NCBI GenBank assembly: GCA_934047225.1
Contig: OW203998.1
Span: 15,701,280 to 15,765,279, forward strand
DNA from: Ypsolopha sequella
Taxonomy: Eukaryota; Arthropoda; Insecta; Lepidoptera; Ypsolophidae
DNA length: 64,000 bases
Reading direction: 5' to 3'
Below the pieces are notes generated by a model, which saw only the letters and a list, made by a program, of their open reading frames with translations, searched no databases and was not told the DNA's origin. The position numbers were made by a program, and so were the translations under genes. Positions 21,646-32,300 of the stretch are shown here, one piece after another. Numbering within the stretch: the stretch's first letter is position 1; each line of letters starts with the position of its first letter.

Positions 21646-22545
21646 TCTTGTACCCATGCAAAATGTACTATAAAGAAGAAAGAAAGAAAAGACATGCCAC
21701 ATCGTAAACAAATACACTTACTTACTCTGGGTTATTAACATATTTTAAATTATTAAGATGCAGCAAACAAAAAGGTCCCTGACTCAACAAAATGCTACAG
21801 CCACAGAACTATTAACAGCAGAACTGTGACGCTGATCTTCCGTCAGAGGCCGCAAGTTGCGACACATACGATGTAAGTAACGGTATTTTAATAATAAGTT
21901 TTTATGGTGTGATGCAGAACAATATATAAAAAAAAACTAAAAAACTAACGGTAGCTGCAGAAGGTGGTGAGAACATTCAATTATAAATTACACATGAATA
22001 TAAAAATAAATAAATTAAAATGAAAATTGTAAAATAAATAAATAATAATTAAACAGTTAAGTACAAAGCTAAAATTCATATAAATGTTTAAATACAACTG
22101 TAAGTATATCTGGTAAAGTTATTTTTGATTTTTAATTTGTGTTTCTAATAAATATTAATTTTATTTGAAAGTTGCCTATGTTTTAGAACTTGTAATTAGC
22201 GGTGGAAGGTCATTCCAACCAGATTCTAACCAAGTCAACAGATATCTAAAACTGATTTTAAAAGCTTTTTTTATGCGCTGTTGTTCTAAGTCTATACTCA
22301 TTCGCACGGGTGTTATATGTGAGTACCTTGACGCAGCCAAGTGAGTTGTTTTTAAGGTATTAAGAGGTAGAATGGAGATAAGAACTTATATTTATTTTCG
22401 TCTGTTTGGTTCTTTGGACAAGCTTTATGTAGATTTACAATTTTTATGTATTTATACTGTATCACCCCTCTATTTTGTTGTATTATATATATGTACACAC
22501 ATTCATTATTATTCTACTAATTGCATTTTTTTTGGGCACTACCCT
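21646..22545. other. AT-rich sequence without recognisable gene
   Basis: AT-rich with AATAAATAAATAAT-type runs at 22000-22060. GGAAGGTCATTCCAACCAGA near 22205 may mark a buried LINE piece, but nothing is decisive. Confidence 0.4.
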
Positions 22546-22665
22546 ACAATTTTTCACAGCGCCCCAGGTAAACTGGAAGAAAATGCTAAATAGCATTAAG
22601 TTTGCCTCTGTACAGACATAACATACTTTTGTACAATAAGGTGTTATTATTATCATTATTATTCT
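22546..22665 (+). mobile_element. LINE 3' end fragment
   Basis: AACTGGAAGAAAATGCTAAA, TAGCATTAAGTTTGCCTCTG, TACAG and TTTTGTACAATAAGGTG followed by a TTATTAT microsatellite are a diverged version of the LINE 3' end at 21120-21275. Confidence 0.5.
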
Positions 22666-25204
22666 TCAGTATGATTGGTACTATATGCAGTTAAAAGATT
22701 CGTGATTCCATTACCTTTCTATTGTATCTCGTTATGTGTCCCTGAAAGTATTAATAGGCTAATGAGCAAATTGTATCCAATTTCATACATTTCTCTATCC
22801 AAGTATTGTTGTTCCAAGCTCCTGATTTGATTCATAGCTCTAAGACTTGGAATGAGATTTTCGAGATAAATCACAAAGATATCTCATCAAATGATTGATC
22901 CTAAAATGAGATAACGCAGCAACAAGAAAAGAGATCGTCGAGATATGAAAGAATTACCGAAGAATTGCGAACGTTGGCTAACTGAGTTGTCCCATGTCGC
23001 GGTCGGACGTGGCAAACAAAATGTAATTTTGCTCCCCGAACCTCTTACGTGACCCGAGAAAGATATAACGCTTTTATGAAATCATGTCATCCATTTCTTT
23101 ATTTAGGTGAGGAGACAAACATTGAGATAAGCATTTAAAGCAGCTGAGTGTCCCCTGAAATTACTAACAACTATATTGTTTTTGTTTGATTTCAGCGTGT
23201 TAAGAGCGCACCGATAACCGTTTTTATAAACCTTATTTGAAGTAGTAAGCAATTAAATTAAAGTCTAGGGAAATATATTGGTATTATTGGGGATATATAC
23301 TAGACTGTATACATGATGGAAACACGATTTGATAAAGTTGGCTTGATAGAATAAATTCGCAAAGTTACCTCTTGTCGAGTAATTTTTTCCTCGATTTCCC
23401 TACTTTTTTTTATAACTAAGTAATTTGATACTATGATTCATTTACTAAAATAAAGTTCATAGACGACTGGACCGTTTATACACGATGGTTTTTTATTTAA
23501 GAACAATATGATGAAAATAACAACGAAAAACATTGAACAAGTGCAAAAGTTTGGTTATTTCCTTTACTCTTTACACGTAAAGAAAAAGACAGAGACAAAG
23601 GCAAACGCTCGGTGCGCCCTTAATACAATTTTTTACATTATGTTAAAAATCGAATCAGTATTTTAAGACAAATTTCCCTTCTCTATCCAAAATTATAACC
23701 CGGAAAACTTCCAACAGTCCCGTCAGCTGTACTTCATAACTTAGTCGAGTAAACAGGCCGTAAGGAAACACCACTAAGCTTTTCAGTCGAAGCCTATCTC
23801 ACTTCCGTCTTTATGAAATAATGCTACGATAATTTATCGGCGGAAAAGGGGAGGAAGGACGGGAAGGGGGGGCCCGAGATATCTCCCCGGTTGTCACACC
23901 CTCCTGAAATGAATATTTCGTACAAAACTCGTGCTATATTATCACTTAACAGCGATTTGTATGATTCATGCCTCAAGCGCGGGGCTGCGAATTATTTTGT
24001 AATGGTTTATTGGTTTTAACTAATTTTAGATGTTAATTTCATGACATTTTAGCGCTCTTAAAGGCTTCTCGTCATCTTAAATGGAAATTTACCCGTTTTC
24101 AAAAAACTAAATCTTTAATAGCGAAGCATTGGTCTTTGTTTGGGTAACTGTCCATATTTTGTTAGTCTGTTGTGAGATTGATCAAATGAGCTCAAATATG
24201 GGACGATTTAAAAAAAAATTGTGGCACCCCTAAAAATACAGATAATTCTTGTTAGACGATGTCATTTCTAAACGAATTTAGTTAATTTTCTTTTTATAGT
24301 AGGTTTAGATACATTATTTTAAGGTTTAGGGTTTTGTTTATTTTTAGTTTAGTTTGTAATACGTTTTTATTTTTAGCGGTTTAGTTTGTTTAAGTAGTTA
24401 TAACTTTAAGTAGTATTGTATTAAGTAGTTTATTTTGTGCACAATTTAGTTAATCTAAGAAATATAAATAATAAATCTTTGGTTAAAATATAACTTTTTA
24501 CGAATGATTTATTATTTCTTAATAAGTACCTATGTATTGTACGAGTACCTATATTGTAAGATTTGTAAAGTATTTTGCGTTTTTTGTTTTAGGTTAGTTT
24601 TAGTTTATGGGTAGGTTTTCAATGTTATTTAAGTTTAAAAATCATTCGTTTACTATGTTTTTTTTTAATACAGGTTACATTATGTATAAGATATGATTTT
24701 AAACTACAGTCATAGATAATTTTTTTTATCTAAAACTACATCTTATTTTAATTTTAATAATGTATTTATTGGCAAATTTATATCAATTTGTTGTGTACAC
24801 CGCCTCTATACATTTTCTTTTTTTTTCTCCCTTCAAACTGTAAAAGTAATGTAAACAACTTGTTTTTTACCAAATTTTTAAAAGAATAATAATAATAATG
24901 TTAATAATAGAATAATATTATAAGAATATTATTATAGAAAAAATAATGGTTAATTTTTCTGCGTACAGTTTTTAAATTTGTAACTTTGTTTACTTTACTT
25001 ACCAAGTTCTATATGATACTAACTAAACATTTAAAGTTAATTATCTTGAGAAAGACAATAATTAATACAAAAATAATCCTAAAGAAATAATTATAAAAAG
25101 AAAATTGCCTCTAGATTACTGCTAGAGAGTGCCCAAAATATATAGAATAATATTAATCCCATAGGTAGATATATTGAAGAACTGTTGTATAAGTTCCCAA
25201 AACG
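22666..25204. other. No gene seen; GC-richer patch at 23690-24090
   Basis: Mostly AT-rich. 23690-24090 is less AT-rich, contains a purine run (GGAAAAGGGGAGGAAGGACG then GGGGGGGCCC) and TTTATGAAATAATGC, and is not repeated in the window. It could be host single-copy DNA. 24230-25130 is very AT-rich (TTTAGTTTAGTTTGTAA-type words) and featureless. Confidence 0.4.
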
Positions 25205-25290
25205 GTCACCCTTGCGTTGCGCAGGGGCCATGTTAATATTCTCTGTATCGTTCCAATTATTTTAGTATATATCTCCGCCGAAGCAAGTAC
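25205..25290 (-). pseudogene. Broken U6 snRNA copy
   Basis: Read on the minus strand, the piece contains CTTGCTTCGGCGG, ATATACTAAAAT, TTGGAACGATACAGAGAA, TTA(A)CATGGCCCCTGCGCAA and GGGTGAC, in the order of U6 spliceosomal RNA. Differences argue against function: extra bases after ACTAAAAT, AGATTAGC changed to ATATTAAC, an altered segment after GCGCAA, and loss of the 3' tail with its oligo-T terminator. It is most likely a retrotransposed U6 fragment. Its 5' end abuts a hairpin. Confidence 0.8.
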
Positions 25291-25373
25291 AGTTAGCGCG
25301 CAAAATGAATGCAGACTTGCGCTACACTATTGCTATTACAATTGCGGTACATTCAACTCAGCGCTAACTGTAC
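25287..25373. repeat. 87-bp hairpin next to the U6 copy
   Basis: GTACAGTTAGCGC at 25287 is exactly mirrored by GCGCTAACTGTAC ending at 25373. Further partial pairing lies inside. It overlaps the U6 5' end by a few bases. Confidence 0.65.
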
Positions 25374-26112
25374 ATATAATTGTCTGGAAGATATCGCTTT
25401 CTAGTGAAACTTCTAATTTGTACCCAGCTTACTTTTGAAATTGTCACTTTATTTCATTTTATGGTGTACATTAAGGAAACTGCTGCTAAAACCACGTGTC
25501 TTACGGACCATACTTCTAGAAAGAAAGAAAAGAAAAGAAAGAAAAAAGCTTTATTTCAAACACCACAGAAAACAAAACAAAAAAGAAAATAAATTAAAAA
25601 CGAAATAGCCATATTCTGTGGTTATGAAAAAGGAGTCCAGCTCAGCTTAATGCCACAGCCGAAGCCATAGCGCTGGTATTCTGCTGGATATTGGTATTCT
25701 TCTAAGGCTTGGACTACATGCATCAGTTTCGGTACCGGATGAAAAGGACAAACCTTTGCGAAGAAATGTAACAGAGTGTCCTACTGTTCTACAGTTTATA
25801 GTTTTTGTTATTTACCTCTCCTACAAGCTATGTAGGTACTCGTATACACTTTCCCTCACCACATAAACACACCTTCTCACACACAAACACTAACAAACAC
25901 ATCTCTTATTTATTTTCGTTTTTCTCGAATTGCATGCATTTCTTTATTCCCTGTTGTTTTTAGTCTTATATATTTGTTTTGTGTAAGTACCTGTTTTTTC
26001 GCATATGCTCTGCTCTAAGAGCCGGGGGGTGCTGAAAACCAGCGCTGGGGACCTCCTACAGGGTAACCTGTACCTTAGCTGAGCTCTCTCCCTTTGTCAA
26101 TATGTTGTTTTG
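25374..26112. other. No gene seen; LINE-like 3' words near 26010-26095
   Basis: GGTGCTGAAAACCAGCGCTG, GGACCTCC and CTGTACCTTAGCTGAGCTCT resemble 3' untranslated ends of lepidopteran LINEs. The rest is A- and T-rich (AAAGAAAAGAAAAG near 25520). Confidence 0.4.
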
Positions 26113-26308
26113 TATACAAGGTGAATTTGTGAACAACGTCCAAATTCTTACTTGAGCCTTGGTAAGTGATCAGCATCATGAACCAATAATATTTTTTGTA
26201 AAATTCATGAAATGAAATTCACAAAAAATTCTTATCGTTTCATGATCCTGATCACTTACCAAGCCTTTAGTATGAATTTGGACGAAGATCAAAAAGTCAC
26301 CTTGTATA
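26113..26308. mobile_element. Foldback MITE, TATACAAGGTGA ends
   Basis: TATACAAGGTGAATTTGT...TCCAAATTC...GCCTTGGTAAGTGATCAG is mirrored by CTGATCACTTACCAAGCC...GAATTTGGA...GTCACCTTGTATA. The arms are about 70 bp and imperfect. 196 bp in all, non-coding, TA at the ends. A right half is also at 20267-20337. Confidence 0.8.
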
Positions 26309-26361
26309 TTCGTGTTAATTTAATGTATTTTTTTCCCAAATAAGTGTTGTTTGTGAATACC

Positions 26362-26610
26362 TATATAAGGTCATTCAATTTAAATGGAAAGTAATTTAGG
26401 AGGTGATTCAGTATCGTTAATACATCACATTCTACTGCAAAGTACTTTTTTTTGCGTGAACTTTTTTTTCACTTCTCAGTCCATGTGGTTCGATCAGCTG
26501 ACTCAGTTTGTATGGACAAGTGAAGAAAAAGTTGCAGTGGAATGTGATGTATTAACGATACCGAATCACCTCCTAAATTACTTTCCATTTAAATTGAAAG
26601 ACCTTATATA
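26362..26610. mobile_element. Foldback MITE with 79-bp near-perfect arms
   Basis: TATATAAGGTCATTCAATTT...CGTTAATACATCACATTC on the left is mirrored almost base for base by GAATGTGATGTATTAACG...AAATTGAAAGACCTTATATA on the right. The loop is about 90 bp. The small number of mismatches (for example TTCAGTATC against GATACCGAA) suggests a younger element than its neighbours. Confidence 0.8.
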
Positions 26611-27143
26611 TGTATATCTGTGTTTTTTCGTTTCATAATTTTTTTGACAATAAATATATCTTATTCTATTATTCTTATTCTACTTTCAGTCGGTCCTGCT
26701 TACACCCTTTCATCCGAAACCAAAACGGGTGCATATAATGCCAAAAATCTTCTTTTCATTATTGCGGTGTCAGAAAACGGTAGTAGTATATAAATCCATC
26801 AATTAAATTGCTCTGAGTAGGGTTCAATGTGTATCGGTAGTAGATAACATATTATAGCCTGAGGTCTGAGTAACAAAACAACATGGGCAAGATCATAGAG
26901 ATGTTTACTTATAGTTTAATAGTTACTAGAGTTACATAGCCATACAAAATGGTTATACTATGAAAACTCTGGTCCATAATAACTTGGTCAAAGTGAGTTT
27001 ATAAATTATCTTTATGTAGTGTACTAAATTAAAATATTGTACTTAAAGAAAATAGTCTTATTTTTGCACAAATAAGTCAATTAAACATCTTGATAAAAAT
27101 AATTGTACTGTTGCACAATATCTCTATATGGAAAATACAACCA
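26611..27143. other. AT-rich spacer between foldbacks
   Basis: No gene or repeat recognised. Confidence 0.5.
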
Positions 27144-27307
27144 GCGGGTCTACCGCGTAATTCTGATTTTCATCGACATCAACTTGATATTGAAATTTGC
27201 CGTGCGTGCGACGACGCCCGCCTAACATGCCATCTCTTTTGCACGCGTTGAATTTCGCATGCATTTGCTTGAAGTTGATACAAATCAGAATTACGCGGTA
27301 GACCCGC
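27144..27307. mobile_element. Foldback element with 26-bp perfect GC-rich ends
   Basis: GCGGGTCTACCGCGTAATTC followed by TGATTT at 27144 is mirrored exactly by AAATCA and GAATTACGCGGTAGACCCGC ending at 27307. A second paired block lies inside (ATCAACTTGA / TTGAAGTTGAT). The centre is GC-rich (GTGCGTGCGACGACGCCCGCC). 164 bp, no coding capacity, superfamily unknown. Confidence 0.75.
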
Positions 27308-27633
27308 AGTTTTGTCTCACGGCATCATCAAAAGTACAACAGGAAACTATTAAATATAATGATTAATATGATACATTATGATACAAGCTAATTGAATGTT
27401 AAATATGAATTTTCTCAGTACTATAGGTAGACTGTTATAAAATAAATGCTCTGAGGCATATGTCTGCCCTTGCCTTCTGTTATTTTGTAGTCTTTGAAAA
27501 GAACGGGGTAGGCATTTTATCAAAGATGGCGAGCGGAAAATTGTAAAATAATTTCGGATTAATTTTATATACATAAAATTTACATAAACCACACATTTGA
27601 AGTATAAATATTACTTTCAGTTTAGCTTCGGGT
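27308..27633. other. AT-rich flank of the hAT MITE
   Basis: Nothing recognisable. It ends at the left 8-bp target duplication of the hAT element. Confidence 0.5.
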
Positions 27634-27641
27634 CTGAATGG
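27634..27641. repeat. Left 8-bp target site duplication CTGAATGG (hAT)
   Basis: CTGAATGG directly precedes the CAGTGGCGTG terminus. The identical octamer follows the other terminus at 35133-35140. Eight-base duplications with CAG..CTG ends are the hAT signature. Confidence 0.9.
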
Positions 27642-27748
27642 CAGTGGCGTGCACAGAACTTTTTGCTGGAAAAGCAAACAATTGGTCAAGAACAACAATA
27701 AAAACAATATGAAAAAATTTAAATATCACTTTGAAAAAAAAAACTTGT
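27642..27748. mobile_element. Left arm of a hAT-type MITE
   Basis: CAGTGGCGTGCACAGAACTT...GGTCAAGAACAACAATAAAA is the near-perfect inverse of 35027-35132. Before the provirus landed, the element was roughly 240 bp, a foldback with about 105-bp arms and a short loop containing the insertion point. It has no transposase, so it depended on an autonomous hAT element elsewhere. Confidence 0.88.
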
Positions 27749-27752
27749 CTAC
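27749..27752. repeat. Left 4-bp target site duplication CTAC (provirus)
   Basis: CTAC precedes the 5' LTR and follows the 3' LTR at 35000-35003. The base before it is T on the left and the last LTR base is T on the right, so a 5-bp TCTAC duplication with a 221-bp LTR fits equally well. Four bases is usual for errantiviruses. Confidence 0.88.
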
Positions 27753-27974
27753 AGTTAGCAGTGCCAGCGCCTCGCAACCCGCCGACGCAGCACTGCACGT
27801 GTTGCCCTGATACCTAGAAATCACTGTTACACATAATTAGTCAGAATTGTTTACCGTTTTAATACTTGTTAAATTAAGTTAGTCTTGTACCAGCCTTCTT
27901 AACTAAATTACATATTTGTTTAATAAATAAATTATCTTTTTAAAAACCTTTTTCCCATTCGCCTACACGTAAAT
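27753..27974 (+). repeat. 5' LTR
   Basis: 222 bp, AGTTAGCAG...CACGTAAAT, with no difference from 34778-34999 by eye. AATAAA at 27922-27927 is the polyadenylation signal. I see no convincing TATA box at a promoter position, which is common in this group. The final T is also the first base of the primer binding site. Confidence 0.95.
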
Positions 27975-27990
27975 GGCGCAGTCGGCAAGT
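27974..27990 (+). promoter_or_regulatory. Primer binding site, tRNA-Ser
   Basis: TGGCGCAGTCGG is complementary to the 3' end of insect tRNA-Ser including CCA (tRNA end from recall). It overlaps the LTR's last T by one base. tRNA-Ser priming is typical of the 17.6/297/TED branch of errantiviruses. Confidence 0.85.
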
Positions 27991-28345
27991 CTATGACACC
28001 CCGGGAAACTGTGAAAAGTGGTTAATAAAACTCTTAACCGCCGGAGTGACTGATCAGTGCTAAAATCGCCTGTGATTTCGTAGAAAAAAGAACCTTTGTG
28101 TGGCGATCGGTGACAAACGTGATCTCTGTGCTCTGGAACATTGGAGTAGAGATCCTGGACAAGACTCGGATTGGAGATGCAGACTTGGTAAGCTCTTCTA
28201 ACTTTCAAGTTCCTTGCTATATTTCCTTCCTTTATTTAGTATATTTTTAAACGAGTTTTTTTTTGTTTCTCTCATCGCTATAGATCAACTCGGTTAAAAA
28301 AATTAGTGTTAGTGTTTGTATTTATAGACGACAATCTCATTTACA
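27975..28345 (+). promoter_or_regulatory. 5' leader with upstream ATGs and splice donor
   Basis: 370 nt between the LTR and gag. It holds short upstream frames (ATG at 27993 closing at a nearby TAA, ATG at 28177) and the donor at 28188. Packaging signals are expected here but cannot be read from sequence. Confidence 0.6.
28177..28187 (+). CDS. env: Predicted first coding exon of env (ATG plus donor)
   Basis: An ATG at 28177 (G at -3) opens a frame that in unspliced RNA closes after four codons at TAA 28189-28191, a stop that lies inside the donor GTAAGC at 28188-28193. Used as a donor, the site leaves three codons plus two bases, which is the phase required by the acceptor ending at 33127. 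Unspliced RNA would therefore carry a minimal upstream frame, and spliced RNA would carry the env start. This is a prediction from splice consensus and phase only. Confidence 0.6.
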
Positions 28346-29368
28346 ATGGAGATAGATAAAGATACGTTTAGGATCCTTTCGGATTTGTTACCAAAGTACG
28401 ATGGTAATAGCCGAACATTGAACTACTATATTAGAGAGGTCGAGAACGTCCTGTCTATGGTAGAAGCCGTAAATAGAAACAGACCCGTGATTTTAGCATT
28501 AATAAAAAATAAACTTAGTGGTGCCGCAATAGACGCGATTGCCTATGAGGAGTCTACCTCGTCGTGGGCTGAAATAAAATCAGCTTTATTAAGGAGACTA
28601 GGTGAGCCGCGAAATGAAATCCAAGTAATGCAAGAGCTTATGCAGCTTCGTAGAAATAGGAATGAAAATTCTGAAACTTTCGGTAGAAGGCTACGCGATA
28701 TACTGGATACATTATATTCAATAGGAAAACATAGCGATAAAACCTACTACGAAAATATGGTTATAGAACAGTATGTTAATCAGCTTGAATTTAATGTGTC
28801 ATTGGGTGTGCGTATTGCCAAGCCACCAACTCTTGAATTAGCAATTGTAGAAGCAAGGCAAGAAGAAGTGAGACAAGCCCAAAATCCACCTCCTTCAACA
28901 TCTCAATATGCACAAAAGCCTTTTAAACCTCAGATGCAGCTTCAACAACCAGGTAAGCAATTCATTAAACCTGCTCCTGTGCCTGTGCCACAACCAAATA
29001 ATTTTACAGCATTCCAGAACGCACAAACTTGGAGAAAACCAAACTCAGGTAATTTTAGATCATCCGGAAATTTTAGGGCTCAACAAAATATGCCAGCCCC
29101 ACAGCAGCTTCAGCAACCTCCACAACAGGTAAATCCTCCACAAAGATACTCTGATGTCACAATGAGGTCAGTTAACAAGCCAGCAAAACCGGACTTTTCT
29201 CAGCAACTTTTCTATGCAACTTACAATGATCAACCTAATAGTCCCATGACTTATGACAATTTTACGTATGACAATATACCATTTGACGAAAACCAACTCG
29301 AACAAATTGACTGTCAGGAGAATCAACAGGATTTTCCTATGGACGCGGAGACTATAGACCACAGTTAG
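28346..29368 (+). CDS. gag: Gag polyprotein
   Basis: 340 residues. The start ATG has a strong context (ACAATGG). Residues 1-175 have the predicted-helical pattern of a Ty3/gypsy capsid (YYIREVENVL near the N-terminus, then a LMQLRRNRNENSETFGRRL segment). Residues 180-290 are rich in Pro and Gln (QLQQPPQQ), a likely nucleocapsid-equivalent basic and disordered region. The C-terminus is acidic. There is no CCHC zinc knuckle, as in gypsy Gag. The protein would assemble the virus-like particle and package the RNA. Its stop at 29366-29368 lies 58 nt inside the pol frame, so pol is probably reached by -1 frameshifting. No break seen. Confidence 0.92.
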   Translation: MEIDKDTFRILSDLLPKYDGNSRTLNYYIREVENVLSMVEAVNRNRPVILALIKNKLSGAAIDAIAYEESTSSWAEIKSALLRRLGEPRNEIQVMQELMQLRRNRNENSETFGRRLRDILDTLYSIGKHSDKTYYENMVIEQYVNQLEFNVSLGVRIAKPPTLELAIVEARQEEVRQAQNPPPSTSQYAQKPFKPQMQLQQPGKQFIKPAPVPVPQPNNFTAFQNAQTWRKPNSGNFRSSGNFRAQQNMPAPQQLQQPPQQVNPPQRYSDVTMRSVNKPAKPDFSQQLFYATYNDQPNSPMTYDNFTYDNIPFDENQLEQIDCQENQQDFPMDAETIDHS

Positions 29369-32300
29369 TCAAATTAAATTACCAAGACAAAGACCATTTA
29401 CCCTACATTGACTTACCTGAATTTAATGGAAAATTTTTGATCGATACTGGTGCTTCATGTTCGATGATTTCACCTGAAGTAATTGAAGGCACTATTTTTG
29501 AACAGTTTATTCAACAAGAACCCTTTGAAGTCAAAACAGCTCATGCTACATCTAGGCACAACTACGTTGTGTATTTACCCTTACCCCCAGTTTTCAACTC
29601 TGACATCAATCATAAATTTTTGATGTTTGACTTTGACCCTAAATACAAAGGTCTCATTGGCCTTGATTTGCTTAAAACATTGTCAACTAACATTGATCTA
29701 AAAAATAAGCTTTTACGGACAGCAACAGCGGAAATCCCAATCAGATTTGACTACCAATCAAAAAAAATTAGAATCGAACCAAAATGTGAAAAACTTGTTA
29801 CATTAAAAACCCATTACATGGACGGTACTTACACTCATGACTTACATTGTTGGACAAAATACTTAAAAACTCCCGCAGCCATCGTAAAAGTTGAAAATGG
29901 AAAATTTATAACGTCAATAATTAATAATTCAGATGAAAAACAGGTAATAACTAACAAATTCCCATTTGAACTCGAGCCTCACGTAGAGTCAGAATATCAT
30001 GAAATTAATTATACTCAAGTTACCCCTGAAATTGACAAAGAGCTTTGTGACAACCTCCAGAGACTCCGTACAAACCACATGAACGAAGAAGAAAGACGAG
30101 AAATAACACGTTTGTGTTACCAGTATAGAGAGCTATTTTATTCTGAAAATATTCCTCTGACTTTCACTCATGCGGTCAAACACCAGTTACGTTTAAAAGA
30201 TGACAACCCCGTTTTTGTAAGAAGTTATCGACAACCCCCTAAACAAAAACAGGAAATTCAAAAACAAGTAAATAATCTTCTTAAACAAGGAATTATCCGT
30301 GATAGCATTTCCCCATGGTCGTGCCCAGTACATATTGTTCCCAAAAAACCAGATGCATCAGGAAAAGTCAAATGGAGATTAGTAATCGACTACAGGAGAC
30401 TTAACGACCGAACAATAGAAGACAAATATCCCCTTCCAAATATTAATGACATTTTGGACAAAATAGGCCGTGCTCAATATTTTACTACTTTAGATCTAGC
30501 CAGTGGCTACCATCAAGTCGAGATGCATGAGGATGACATAGAGAAAACAGCGTTCACCACAGAAAGAGGACATTACGAATTTCTCAGAATGCCTTTTGGA
30601 CTCAAAAACGCCCCAAGTACATTTCAAAGACTTATGGATCATATTTTAAGAGGAATTGACTATGCCTTTACATACTTAGATGACGTTATTATCGTATCAA
30701 CATCACTGCAGGAACATATGGACAAAATTAAACAGGTCTTTGAGAGATTCAAAACTCATAATTTAAAGATACAGTTAGATAAATCTGAGTTTTTGCAGAA
30801 ACAAGTAAACTTTTTAGGACATGAACTGACAGACGACGGACTAAAGCCAAATCAAGACAAAATCAAAGCTGTATTAAATTTTCCAATTCCGAAAACCCAA
30901 AAAGAGATAAAAGCTTTCTTAGGATTAGTGGGATATTATAGGAAATTTATTAAAGACTTTGCGAAGCTTACAAAACCAATGACTCTTTGCCTTAAAAAGA
31001 ATGCAAAAGTCAACCATTCCCCAGAATTCATAGAATGTTTTAATAAATGCAAAGAAATTTTAACTAATGCCCCAATTTTACAATATCCTGATTTTGACAG
31101 ACCTTTTATCTTGACAACAGACGCGAGTGACGTTGCTATTGGCGCGGTATTATCTCAGGGTATCCCTGGCTCTGATAAACCCGTTGCTTTTGCATCAAGA
31201 ACCCTATCAGACACTGAGACACGTTATTCAACAATAGAGAAAGAATGCTTAGCCATAGTTTGGGCGGTTAAATACTTCAGACCGTATCTTTATGGCAGAA
31301 AGTTTACTATTTATACAGACCATCAGCCCCTGACTTTCCCCATGAAAGGTATGAAAGACGTCAGTAACAAAATAGAACGATGGCGTCTACAAATCTCAGC
31401 CTACAAATATGACATAATTTATAAAAAGGGTCGTCAAAACACAAATGCTGACGCCCTTTCTCGAGTTAAAATTTTCCACAACAGCATAGATTCTTTAGCT
31501 GTCAATCTTGATGATAACGAAGATGATGAAATAATTAATAGAATTTTTCAAAATGTTCAAAGGAACGAAAATGATGGGACTTTGACAAATAACCAAGACA
31601 ATAATGACAACATAGAAAGAAATAGGACTCAAAATGAAAATATACCTATGTCATTAACAGGTGACATCCCAATATCACAAAATGACAATGAATCTGATAG
31701 CATGAGTACAGTTACCATTGATCCTAATGAGTTAGTATCTACCAATCACACACAAGCAGACAACGAAAATAATGGCATTCCAATAATACCTGACGCAATT
31801 GACCGACAGCTTAAACAGTTCCACATAAGATCAACCCCAGGTTCTACATATAGGGTGGAAGTACGCTCTACCCAGTCAAGGACTGTCATAAAAGACGTTT
31901 TTATTCCAATTAATAACACTGAAAAAGAAATCGTTCAGTTCTTAAAAGAACACACTATCCCCGACCGCGTATTCCATTGCTTCTTCTATGAGGAAAATCT
32001 CTATTACGCTTTTTCCAGAGTCTATACGACTATTTTCAATGATAGGGGTCCCAAGTTAATAAGGTGTTCTTCAAGGGTTATTTTAGTCGAAAATAAATCA
32101 GAACAACAAGAGTTAATTAAGAAGTACCATGAAGGTAAAACAGTTCATCGCGGTATTCAAGAAACACATAAACAGTTACATCGCACTTACCATTGGCCCA
32201 ATATGTTGCTCACTATACAAACTTTTATCAATCAATGTGACACATGCCTTAAGGCCAAGTATGAAAGAAACCCTTTAAGACCACCACTTGTTGTGACAGA

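Noticed and set aside
25205..25290. Functional U6 snRNA gene
   Set aside because: Internal insertion, changed invariant bases and no 3' tail or terminator. Called a broken copy.
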